DNA from: Chryseobacterium aquifrigidense
GTDB lineage: Bacteria > Bacteroidota > Bacteroidia > Flavobacteriales > Weeksellaceae
Length of the DNA stretch: 64,000 nucleotides
Direction of reading: 5' to 3'
Assembly: GCF_006716485.1 (NCBI RefSeq)
Contig: NZ_VFPD01000001.1
Span: 1,997,314 to 2,061,313 of the forward strand
Shown: piece after piece, positions 7,774-14,716 of the stretch
Numbering within the stretch: position 1 is the stretch's first letter
How the letters are laid out: every line of letters begins with the position of its first letter
Notes under the pieces: generated by a model
What the model was told of the DNA's origin: nothing
The model's input: the letters and a program-made list of their open reading frames with translations, nothing else
The model's database searches: none
Program-made: the position numbers and the translations under genes

Positions 7774-9072
7774 ATGATTAAACACGTTAAATATTTAATT
7801 GTAGCTGGAATATTCCTTTCCTTTAATCAACCTCGGGATAAAACTCCAAATGAAAAAGATATAATTGATTTTATTATAAAAAATAAACAGAATCAACTAA
7901 AACTTCTGGAGAACCTTGTTAATATCAATAGCGAAACATCCAATGTTGAAGGTGTTAAAAGAAATGGAGAAATCATCCAATCAGAGTTGGAAGCTCTGGG
8001 GTTTAATGTAAAATGGCATAACCTTCCTGCAGAAATGCATCATGCCGGAAGCTTAGTGGCTACCATCAAAGGTAATTCGGGTAAAAAAATACTGATCATA
8101 GGACATCTGGATACTGTTTTCCCTATTGACAGTCCTTTTCAACGTTTCACCCTTTCCTCCGACCATCAATATGCTACAGGACCAGGGGTTATCGATGCTA
8201 AAGGAGGAGTTGTTACCATTCTCTATGTAATGAAGGCCCTGCATCATGTTGGAGCCCTTAACAATGCCGATATCACCATTGTACTCACCGGCGATGAAGA
8301 ACTGGCTGCGAAACCAACAAGCATATCAAGAAAAACCCTCATCGACATTGCCAAAAATAGTGATATTGCTCTGGGATTTGAATTTGCCCTTTCACCTGAT
8401 GAACTCATTGTGGGAAGAAGGGGTCTTGATGAATGGTTTTTGACCTCAACGGGAAAATCACAGCATTCAGCAACTATCTTTCAACCCGATACAGGCTTTG
8501 GTGCCGTTTATGAAGCATCGCGTGTACTTAATGAAATACGGCAGAATCTTTCCCTTACTCCGGGACTCACTATTAATACAGGGCTTCTTCTGGGAGGCCA
8601 AAAAGTACATGAAGACCTTGAAACAGGAACAGGCTCTGCTTCCGGACGTAAAACCATTGTTCCTGCCATAGCTTATGCGCATGGTGATATGCGGTTTCTT
8701 TCTGATCAACAACGAAATGAAGCACAGAAGAATATGGTACAAATTTCAACGCGTTCATTAGAAGGTACCAACAGCAGCATTAGCTTTAAGCCCATTATTC
8801 CTCCAATGCAGGCAACAAAATCCAATGATAAGCTACTGGCATTATACAGTACAATTAATCAAAACCTGGGAGGCTCAGCAATAAAGGCGGCATCACCTGC
8901 GCTTCGGGGTGGAGCTGATATATCTTACACCTCTCCCTTTATCAAAGCAGGATTAGATGGCCTGGGACCCTGGGGTAAAGGCGCCCATACAGAAAACGAA
9001 ACTTTAGAAATTAAGGCCCTGACTATAGCAACGCAGCGAACAGCCTTATTCATAGCTGATTATATAAAATAA
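7774..9072 (+). CDS. Secreted M20 family metallopeptidase (carboxypeptidase G2-like)
   Basis: About 432 residues when started at the ATG at 7774, which opens a basic-hydrophobic signal peptide (MIKHVKYLIVAGIFLSF); the frame extends to a TTG at 7738 but that would spoil the signal. M20 motifs are complete: GHLDTVFP (first zinc ligand His and Asp), GVIDAKGG (bridging Asp), TGDEE (catalytic Glu and zinc-ligand Glu), GFEF in place of the distal ligand region, QHSA in the dimerisation domain, and GAHTENE near the C-terminus with the last zinc-ligand His. The family removes C-terminal glutamate or similar residues from peptides and folates. It stands alone between repeat-rich spacers. Family firm, substrate unknown. 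Confidence 0.9.
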   Translation: MIKHVKYLIVAGIFLSFNQPRDKTPNEKDIIDFIIKNKQNQLKLLENLVNINSETSNVEGVKRNGEIIQSELEALGFNVKWHNLPAEMHHAGSLVATIKGNSGKKILIIGHLDTVFPIDSPFQRFTLSSDHQYATGPGVIDAKGGVVTILYVMKALHHVGALNNADITIVLTGDEELAAKPTSISRKTLIDIAKNSDIALGFEFALSPDELIVGRRGLDEWFLTSTGKSQHSATIFQPDTGFGAVYEASRVLNEIRQNLSLTPGLTINTGLLLGGQKVHEDLETGTGSASGRKTIVPAIAYAHGDMRFLSDQQRNEAQKNMVQISTRSLEGTNSSISFKPIIPPMQATKSNDKLLALYSTINQNLGGSAIKAASPALRGGADISYTSPFIKAGLDGLGPWGKGAHTENETLEIKALTIATQRTALFIADYIK

Positions 9073-9885
9073 CAATAAATAGAAAGACAATAAAAAACGT
9101 CATCCATGTAGTTTTATAACTACTGATTTTCATCTTGCAATGATAACAATTTTCCTAAATTTACCATTATAAAAATCACTTGTTGTTAGTATTTTCTTAA
9201 CATCAAATAGTTGCTTTGGGTTCAAAAAATCTAAAAACCAATTTTCAAAAAAATCTGTAACTGAACTAACCTTACCAGCAATGGTATATTTTTTAGATGA
9301 AAATGAGCCCAGGGCCTATTAAAAACTGATTTTTATATTTCTATAAATACTCTTTTCAACGCTCAAACATTTCGGCTGGTATTCGGTCACCCTCAGCCTA
9401 TCGAAGGGTTATTCATAAGAATACATTCAATTTTTAATTCTGTTTAATTTTATCTCTCGCATTAAACCATTCTATTTCACCAACAACAATATGCTAACTT
9501 ATCAGAGATTAGTATACTTATGGTAATCTAAAAAATCACTATTCCTTCTAGTAATAATAGCTTCGACAGGCTCAGCTTGACAACGCTCAAACATTTCGGT
9601 TGGTATTCGGGCTGTCACCCTGAGCCTGTCGAAGGGTTATCCATAACAATAGATTCAATTTTTAATTCTGTTTATTTTTATCTTCCGCATTAAAACATTT
9701 TATTTCACCAACAAGGAGTATGCTAACTTAAAAGAGAGTCAGCCAATTTATGACAATCTAACAAATAGTACTATCCCTTCTAGTAATAATAGCTTCGACA
9801 GGCTCAGCCTGACAACGCTCAAACATTTCGGTTGGTATTCGGTTGTCACCCTGAGCCTGTCGAAGGGTTATCCATAACAATAGAT
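9073..9885. other. Repeat-rich non-coding region between M20 gene and metallophore operon
   Basis: About 810 bp without a credible gene. It holds the second GTAGTT palindrome (9108-9123), a short stretch near 9255-9330 resembling a decayed copy of the small membrane gene at 7259 (shared TGTAACTG and GAGCC.CAGGGCC), and about two tandem copies of a 230-bp unit (9406-9863) carrying the palindromic repeat. Confidence 0.6.
9108..9123. repeat. GTAGTT-N4-AACTAC palindrome, right copy
   Basis: Same 6+6 palindrome as at 7135-7150, here with a TTAT centre, preceded by CCAT as in the direct-repeat core at 6886-6929 (GCATGTAGTTTT). Confidence 0.5.
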
Positions 9886-9905
9886 TCAATTTTTAATTCT
9901 GTTTA
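9406..9905. repeat. About 230-bp tandem repeat, two full copies plus a third partial copy
   Basis: Units 9406-9633 and 9634-9863 align along their length (GGGTTAT.CATAA, TTTTTAATTCTGTTTA, TATGCTAACTTA, TTCTAGTAATAATAGC, then the TTCGACAGG palindrome). The third copy starts at 9864 and runs straight into the last codons of the DoxX gene (TTTTTAATTCTGTTTAG at about 9889-9905), so the array seems to have grown from the 3' end of that gene. Confidence 0.75.
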
Positions 9906-10323
9906 GTTTTAGAAATTGATCCAGGCTGCATTTTCCAGCTCCAAAAGATAAAAGAGTAAGGAGCATCAGAATATAATACAATGGGATTTCCAAGCCATTA
10001 TCTCCCGCATCAAAACCATTTCCCCAATGTACAGTAACGATCGCGACAATCATCGTAATGATTAAAGGAATTGAAATCCATCTGTTAAGCAGTCCTAAGG
10101 TTAACAGAATTGCTCCCAAAAGCTCAGTCCCTGTTGCTAAATAAGCATTCAATACAGGTAAGGGAATGTTTATACTTTCAAACCACTCTGCAATACTGCT
10201 GATATCTTTTAACTTCATTATTGCGGGATTAAAAAAGCCATATGCCAGCACCAGACGTAAACCCAATAACACAAAATCCTTTATTCTATAAGACCTGTTA
10301 ATTATTTCTTGTATTTTTTTCAT
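9886..10323 (-). CDS. DoxX family membrane protein of the metallophore operon (HvfX/BufD-like)
   Basis: A 145-residue membrane protein with about four spans (about residues 17-36, 60-80, 83-101, 112-130) and DoxX features (RLVLAYGFFNPAIMKLKD, then TELLGAILLTLGL). It is the last gene of a four-gene minus-strand operon with a Cys-rich precursor, a DUF692 enzyme and a DUF2063 protein. In Hvf/bufferin operons a DoxX protein of this type completes the set and has been linked to maturation or membrane handling of the copper-binding product. The gap from the DUF2063 stop is 60 bp. The last codons are repeated in the tandem array beyond the stop. Alone it would be called only DoxX; the specific role comes from context. 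Confidence 0.85.
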   Translation of the reverse strand: MKKIQEIINRSYRIKDFVLLGLRLVLAYGFFNPAIMKLKDISSIAEWFESINIPLPVLNAYLATGTELLGAILLTLGLLNRWISIPLIITMIVAIVTVHWGNGFDAGDNGLEIPLYYILMLLTLLSFGAGKCSLDQFLKLNRIKN

Positions 10324-10383
10324 TGTAATGTAATGATGTTAAGAAAGGAGCATGACCATGCTCCTTATAAAAGTAAATCCTGC

Positions 10384-11124
10384 TTATATTTGGTATCCTA
10401 AAAAAATAGTATTCTGCAATGCAAACTGTTCAAAATCCTGATATAATTTCATGATTTTTTCCCTGTCGCTATCATATTTAGCAAGTAATTCTATGAAATC
10501 TTTTCTGCTGAAACAGCCTTCATTGGCTTTTAAAATGATTTCCACAAAAGGATATGAAAGATCATTGAACTGTATTTGTTTTGTATAGAAGTCCCGATGC
10601 ACAGAGACAAAATACTGACCTTTGTCTTCTTCTGTAATTTCTTTCCCATTTTTTAGATGAACAGGATATTCTGTAGATAAAATCTTAATTTCCGGATTAG
10701 GGATAATCCTATCTTCCTGTGATTTTTTTTCTATACTGAATTCATCAATGGGTAAATCCTCCATCATAAAAACTTCAATCTCCAGCCATTCATACTGTAG
10801 GAGAGTAACAAGGAAAGAGAATTTTTTCTTAAAAGGGAAATTAACCTGCTGATAATAATCTGAAAATTCCTGCGGAAGTTTCCATACCTGAGGAGTTTGA
10901 CATTTGTGGTATTCAAAAAAATGCATGACCATTTTTTTCCATCTTCTTTTACCAATCAATTTCCTTGTCATAGGAAATGCTCTTCTCAGGGTATCTTTTA
11001 TCACATTATATACCAGCCTTCTGTAATGAAATGTATGTTCCTGGATACTGGTTTGCGGCTCATATAAACCGGTTCTGCAGTACAAAGCAAGATCCGTTTG
11101 AAGAGAAAATGTTTTATTGTCCAT
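10384..11124 (-). CDS. DUF2063 family RiPP maturation partner (HvfC/BufC-like)
   Basis: A 246-residue soluble protein. The N-terminal part (about residues 5-125) matches DUF2063: LALYCRTGLYEP, then YRRLVYNVIKDTLRRAFPMTRKLIGKRRW and FFEYHKCQTPQVWKLPQEFSDYY. The second half is a mixed acidic domain ending in a winged-helix-like stretch. Proteins of this family partner DUF692/MNIO enzymes and are thought to recruit the precursor peptide. Its start overlaps the end of the DUF692 gene by 11 bp, which fixes translational coupling and 1:1 co-expression. Older annotations call the N-terminal part a putative DNA-binding domain; in this setting RiPP maturation is the better reading. Confidence 0.9.
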   Translation of the reverse strand: MDNKTFSLQTDLALYCRTGLYEPQTSIQEHTFHYRRLVYNVIKDTLRRAFPMTRKLIGKRRWKKMVMHFFEYHKCQTPQVWKLPQEFSDYYQQVNFPFKKKFSFLVTLLQYEWLEIEVFMMEDLPIDEFSIEKKSQEDRIIPNPEIKILSTEYPVHLKNGKEITEEDKGQYFVSVHRDFYTKQIQFNDLSYPFVEIILKANEGCFSRKDFIELLAKYDSDREKIMKLYQDFEQFALQNTIFLGYQI

Positions 11125-11950
11125 ATTCAGTATCCAATTGAAGTGTTAGGATTTCATTTTTTAACAATTTCAGAGTGTCAATTTCATATTGTAAGTTTTC
11201 CAGTTCCGGAATATTAAAATCCCTTTCCAAAAGAACAGGAATATCTTTGCCTGTTTTCTCCATAGTCCATGCCAATAAGTTATATACAGGATCAATAATA
11301 TCTTCTCCATGAGTATCTATAATTAAATGATCATTGACCTTATAATGACCTGCCATATGAATATATTTCACCTTATCCAGAGGCATGCTTTGGATAAACT
11401 TTTCTGCATCATACTTGAAATTAAATGCATTAACATAGACATTGTTTACATCCAGTAGTAATTCGCAGCCCGTCCTGCTGACAATTTCATTGATGAAATC
11501 TGCTTCTGACATTTCAGCTTTTAAAACAGTATAATAGCTTCCGTTTTCTAAAATTAACGGCCTTTTCAAAATATCCTGAACCTGAAGAATATTTTCTGAA
11601 ACCCGCTCTACTGCTTCCTGGGTGAAAGGGATAGGCAGTAAATCATACAAATGGGCATTATCCACTTTAGAGAAAGTAAGATGCTCGGAATACAATACGG
11701 CTTGAGTATCTTCCAAAAACTGCTTTACCTGTTTCACAAAATCCTTATCTACTCCTTCCGGACTCCCCACAGAAAGAGACAGTCCATGACAGTAAAGCGG
11801 GTATTTTTCCATGACTTGTTTTAATTCCTTCTTCCAGTATCCTCCGATTCCCATCCAGTTTTCGGGTGCTACTTCTACAAAATCAGGTTGTAAAACATCA
11901 GTATTTAAAAATGTTTTTGAGAATTCTTTTCGATAACCGATTCCTACCAT
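11114..11950 (-). CDS. DUF692 multinuclear non-heme iron oxidative enzyme (MNIO; HvfB/BufB-like)
   Basis: A 278-residue TIM-barrel enzyme with the DUF692 signature in order: GIGYR at the start, EVAPENW (E26, E30), HGLSLSVGS (H55), YSEHL (E89, H90), ENGSYY (E135), DVNNVYVNA (D167, N169), HMAGH (H198, H202), IDTHG (H214) and ERD (E242, D244). These His/Asp/Glu residues bind two or three irons. MNIO enzymes oxidise Cys, for example to oxazolone/thioamide or thiooxazole groups, in RiPP precursors. The precursor gene lies 81 bp upstream and the DUF2063 partner overlaps downstream, so its substrate is very probably the EGKCG peptide. A hairpin with a T-run sits between precursor and this gene. Family call very firm. 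Confidence 0.95.
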   Translation of the reverse strand: MVGIGYRKEFSKTFLNTDVLQPDFVEVAPENWMGIGGYWKKELKQVMEKYPLYCHGLSLSVGSPEGVDKDFVKQVKQFLEDTQAVLYSEHLTFSKVDNAHLYDLLPIPFTQEAVERVSENILQVQDILKRPLILENGSYYTVLKAEMSEADFINEIVSRTGCELLLDVNNVYVNAFNFKYDAEKFIQSMPLDKVKYIHMAGHYKVNDHLIIDTHGEDIIDPVYNLLAWTMEKTGKDIPVLLERDFNIPELENLQYEIDTLKLLKNEILTLQLDTEYGQ

Positions 11951-11982
11951 AATCTTATATTTTTAATTAAGCTGATGTACTT

Positions 11983-12017
11983 AAAAAAACCGACAGACCT
12001 ATTGTACAGATCTGCCG
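11983..12017 (-). terminator. Terminator-like attenuator between precursor and MNIO genes
   Basis: On the minus strand a 7-bp stem (CGGCAGA / TCTGTCG, one G-T pair; 12011-12017 with 11991-11997) is followed at once by seven T (11983-11989). It lies 14 bp after the precursor stop and before the enzyme start. Partial read-through here would give far more precursor than enzyme mRNA. Confidence 0.7.
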
Positions 12018-12031
12018 ATTGAGAAGAAAAT

Positions 12032-12352
12032 TTATTTAGTTGATGATGTTTTTGGTTTTTTGGTTTTTGGGGCTTCATTCTTAGTCTTTTTTCCACCACA
12101 TTTTCCTTCCCCGCACTTCCCTTCTTTAGTTTTGGTTTCTGTTTTTTTTCCTCCACATTTTCCTTCGCCACATTTTCCTTCTGAAGTTTTTTTATCTCCG
12201 CACTTAGCTTCACCGCTTTTTCCTGTTTTACCTCCACAAGCAGCTTCTGTGGAATGTTCTTCCATTGATTTCACAGTAGCGAAAGCCGTGTTGGTTCCTA
12301 ATGTAAACGCTCCTAAAGTGAGAGCTCCTAATAAAATTGATGGTTTTTTCAT
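12032..12352 (-). CDS. EGKCG-repeat RiPP metallophore precursor (HvfA-like)
   Basis: A 106-residue exported peptide. Residues 1-26 are a signal peptide (ends NTAFA). The mature part is Lys/Gly/Cys-rich with six Cys (39, 51, 61, 66, 80, 85). Four lie in EGKCG motifs arranged as two identical pairs EGKCGEGKCGGKK (58-70 and 77-89); the first two sit in variant ACGG and AKCGD. The tail is Lys/Thr/Ser-rich. EGKCG is the modified core of HvfA-type copper-chelating peptides, in which an MNIO enzyme converts Cys residues; the product is exported and buffers copper. First gene of the operon with MNIO, DUF2063 and DoxX genes. The long + strand frame opposite it is only the mirror of the repeats. Confidence 0.9.
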   Translation of the reverse strand: MKKPSILLGALTLGAFTLGTNTAFATVKSMEEHSTEAACGGKTGKSGEAKCGDKKTSEGKCGEGKCGGKKTETKTKEGKCGEGKCGGKKTKNEAPKTKKPKTSSTK

Positions 12353-12816
12353 TATTTAAATCTTTAAAAATTATGTAACATTATTGCTTCTGGCTATGTA
12401 ATTACTGGCTTCATCATCTATCTTGCATGGATCTGATTTACTTTGAATACTTACAATTAGTTTCTTATAGAAGGTCGAAATTCATCTGTATTTTTACAAC
12501 TGGTCATCAGCATTTTTAATCTGGTAAGAGAATCATAAAACTGAATTCTCATTTTGTAAAAGTATATCATTCAGCTAGGTCCAAAAAAAATATTCTGTAG
12601 ATATAAATTGTTGCGCCAACATAATAATTCGATCTGACTGTAGTCAAAAAAGGATCATTGTGTAAATGGTAAACGGTCATCAGAATGAAGCTCAAAAAAT
12701 AAAAATCCGGAGAAAACAGATTCTCCGGATTAACAGTGTTCAAATTTTTGTCAACTTATTTCAGGACAACTCAGTATATTGAATACCATGAGTTCTAAAC
12801 AAATTAACAGTCTGAA
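12353..12816. other. Spacer upstream of the metallophore operon
   Basis: About 460 bp holding the terminator of the carbonic anhydrase gene (12694-12731) and, nearer 12353, the promoter region of the metallophore operon. No CAAAnnTA (minus-strand TAnnTTTG) box is seen in the first 100 bp, so an alternative sigma factor or a metal-responsive promoter is possible. No other gene seen. Confidence 0.4.
12694..12731 (-). terminator. Rho-independent terminator of the carbonic anhydrase gene
   Basis: Perfect 11-bp stem AATCCGGAGAA (12704-12714) / TTCTCCGGATT (12721-12731), 6-nt loop, followed on the minus strand by a T-rich tail. Confidence 0.88.
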
Positions 12817-13536
12817 TTATTTTACAAACTCCAATGTTCCATGGGCAGGGTTATACAATGTCCCGACAATTTTTATCTTTCCATTATCCTCCATTTCCTT
12901 AAGGATCGGACTTTTCGTCCGTATATCATTGAGTGCTATTCTAACATTATTTTCAGAAACTAACTTTATAAACTCATTGTTTTTTGAGTTCTTCATTCCT
13001 GAAAAGCTCAGACTTATATTCACCGCTGGTCTTAGCCTGTAAAGCGTTGCTGTAATATTACCAAACCTGACATTATCAATGGCTGCTTTTACAGCTTCAC
13101 AATGTTGATGTCCCATTACCACGACAAGTCTGGCACCTGCTACTACACAAGCAAACTCAATACTTCCCAATACATCTTCATCTACAAAATTCCCTGCGAC
13201 TCTTCCCTCAAAAATATCTCCCAAACCCTGATCAAAAATATCATCCACAGAAACACGGTTATCTGAACAGCTTACAACCATAGCTTTAGGAAACTGCCCT
13301 GTTACAAGCTTTCCTATATGTTTTGTATGATCTCTGACGTTTACAATTTCATCCTGAAATCTTTTATTTCCCTCCATAAAATCTTTCAGAACCGCTTCGC
13401 CCGTTAATTTATCCTGTTGTTCTTTTGTCATTACATGAGAAGAAACCTTTGACTGAGTCTCTCTATTTTCTTTTTTACATGAAACCGCCAATCCAAAGAG
13501 TAACAGACTTAATAAAATATATTTTTTCTTATTCAT
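12817..13536 (-). CDS. Beta-class carbonic anhydrase, lipoprotein
   Basis: A 239-residue enzyme for CO2/bicarbonate interconversion. The N-terminus is a lipobox signal (LLLFGLAVSC, lipid on Cys20), so the enzyme should sit in the periplasm or outer membrane. The zinc site is complete: C90 and D92 in CSDNR, H143 and C146 in GHQHC. The usual CxDSR motif reads CSDNR, with the Asp-Arg dyad kept but Ser changed to Asn. The gene follows a peroxiredoxin gene by about 55 bp on the same strand and ends in a strong terminator. Exported beta-carbonic anhydrases are less common than cytosolic ones. Confidence is high for the family. Confidence 0.93.
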   Translation of the reverse strand: MNKKKYILLSLLLFGLAVSCKKENRETQSKVSSHVMTKEQQDKLTGEAVLKDFMEGNKRFQDEIVNVRDHTKHIGKLVTGQFPKAMVVSCSDNRVSVDDIFDQGLGDIFEGRVAGNFVDEDVLGSIEFACVVAGARLVVVMGHQHCEAVKAAIDNVRFGNITATLYRLRPAVNISLSFSGMKNSKNNEFIKLVSENNVRIALNDIRTKSPILKEMEDNGKIKIVGTLYNPAHGTLEFVK

Positions 13537-13590
13537 AATCAGATGTGTTTTTAATTTATCTTTAATCCTAGTTACCTTAGGAAGTACATC

Positions 13591-14229
13591 TTATTTATCA
13601 GGATTCGGCGTATATCTTAAATAAGGTTTAATTTCTATAAGACCTTTCGGATATAATCGTCTTGCATCCTCTGTAGAAATACCGGCCGGAATAATCACAA
13701 CATCACCCACTTTCCAATTAACTGGGGTTGCTATGGTATATGTATCCACTAACTGTAAAGAGTCCAGAACCCGTATTATTTCATCAAAATTACGCCCTGT
13801 AGATGCCGGATAAGTAATCATTAAACGAATCGTCTTATTGGGATCAATGATTAACAGAGAACGGACTGTCGCTGTTGTGGATGCCTTTGGGTGAATAAAG
13901 TCATAAAGCTTTGAAATGGCAAGATCATCATCAGCAATGATTGGAAACTGAACACAGGTCATCTGGGTTTCATTAATGTCTTTGATCCAGTTCTGATGAT
14001 CTTCTACTTTATCAACACTTAATGCAAGTACTTTAGTGTTGCGGTTATCAAATTCCGATTGAAGCTTTGCTGTCATTCCCAGTTCCGTAGTACAAACAGG
14101 GGTATAATCTGCAGGGTGAGAAAATAAAATTCCCCATGAATTTCCAAGATAATTATAGAAATCTATTGTACCAACAGACGACTCGGCCTGAAAATTTGGG
14201 GCAGTATCACCTAATTTAATTGACGTCAT
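13591..14229 (-). CDS. 1-Cys peroxiredoxin (Prx6 type)
   Basis: A 212-residue cytosolic thiol peroxidase that reduces hydrogen and organic peroxides. The active site reads SHPADYTPVCTTEL with peroxidatic C46, preceded by the thioredoxin-fold segment and followed by the long C-terminal domain (TPVNWKVGDVVIIP ... LYPKG...KPYLRYTP) that marks the Prx6 group. A second Cys in QMTCVQFP is not in a resolving position. It is read just before the carbonic anhydrase gene and may share its transcript. About 490 bp of spacer precede its start. Confidence 0.95.
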   Translation of the reverse strand: MTSIKLGDTAPNFQAESSVGTIDFYNYLGNSWGILFSHPADYTPVCTTELGMTAKLQSEFDNRNTKVLALSVDKVEDHQNWIKDINETQMTCVQFPIIADDDLAISKLYDFIHPKASTTATVRSLLIIDPNKTIRLMITYPASTGRNFDEIIRVLDSLQLVDTYTIATPVNWKVGDVVIIPAGISTEDARRLYPKGLIEIKPYLRYTPNPDK

Positions 14230-14716
14230 TATTTTTATTTTAATTGATCATATTATTCCTATCGCAAAGTAAATTCTGTAGATGTTTTATTATTGTTTTT
14301 CAATTATTTGCAAAACTATTTAAAAACTAATGCATTGAATAATACAGCTCGTAAACATTACACTATAAGAATGTAAATATTAATTGCAGGGATGAACAAA
14401 AATTCTATGAACAAATCTTATTTTCCGGCAAGCGGCTTTGCACTGTTCTATATGATTTTTAATCTTTAGGGGATTACAAAATTAAACTCTTTCATTTCGT
14501 TAATTCTTCAGATCATGAACAATTCTAATAGAGAACTTTGAAAGTTTTAGAAACTCAGACATTAAAAAGCCGGAATTTTCCGGCTTTCTATTATTTGTAA
14601 TCTACTTGATATTATTTAAGGTTTAATCATAAAGAATTCACTATAAAAGTATCTTTTCCCGTATAAGTTGACAATAAATCTTTCTTCAGATCTTTTATGC
14701 AACAGGACTTGACTTA
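14230..14716. other. Spacer with terminator, otherwise no feature
   Basis: About 490 AT-rich bases between the peroxiredoxin gene and the exported repeat protein. Apart from the terminator at 14566-14587 I see no gene longer than about 25 codons and no repeat. Confidence 0.4.
14566..14587 (-). terminator. Rho-independent terminator of the exported repeat protein gene
   Basis: Perfect 10-bp stem AAAGCCGGAA/TTCCGGCTTT with a TT loop, T-run on the minus strand, 130 bp after the stop at 14717. Confidence 0.85.

Noticed and set aside
8467..8758. Minus-strand frames inside the M20 gene
   Set aside because: Shadows of the well-supported M20 reading frame.
9406..9905. CRISPR-like array
   Set aside because: Repeat unit is about 230 bp with no spacers of even length and no cas genes; it is a tandem duplication.
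12060..12359. Long + strand frame opposite the metallophore precursor
   Set aside because: It is the mirror of the EGKCG repeats (FPSPHFPS-type repeats) and has no start signal or family match; the minus frame has a signal peptide and operon context.
14387..14469. About 25-codon + strand ORF in the spacer before the peroxiredoxin gene
   Set aside because: No promoter box, terminator or recognisable feature; likely chance.
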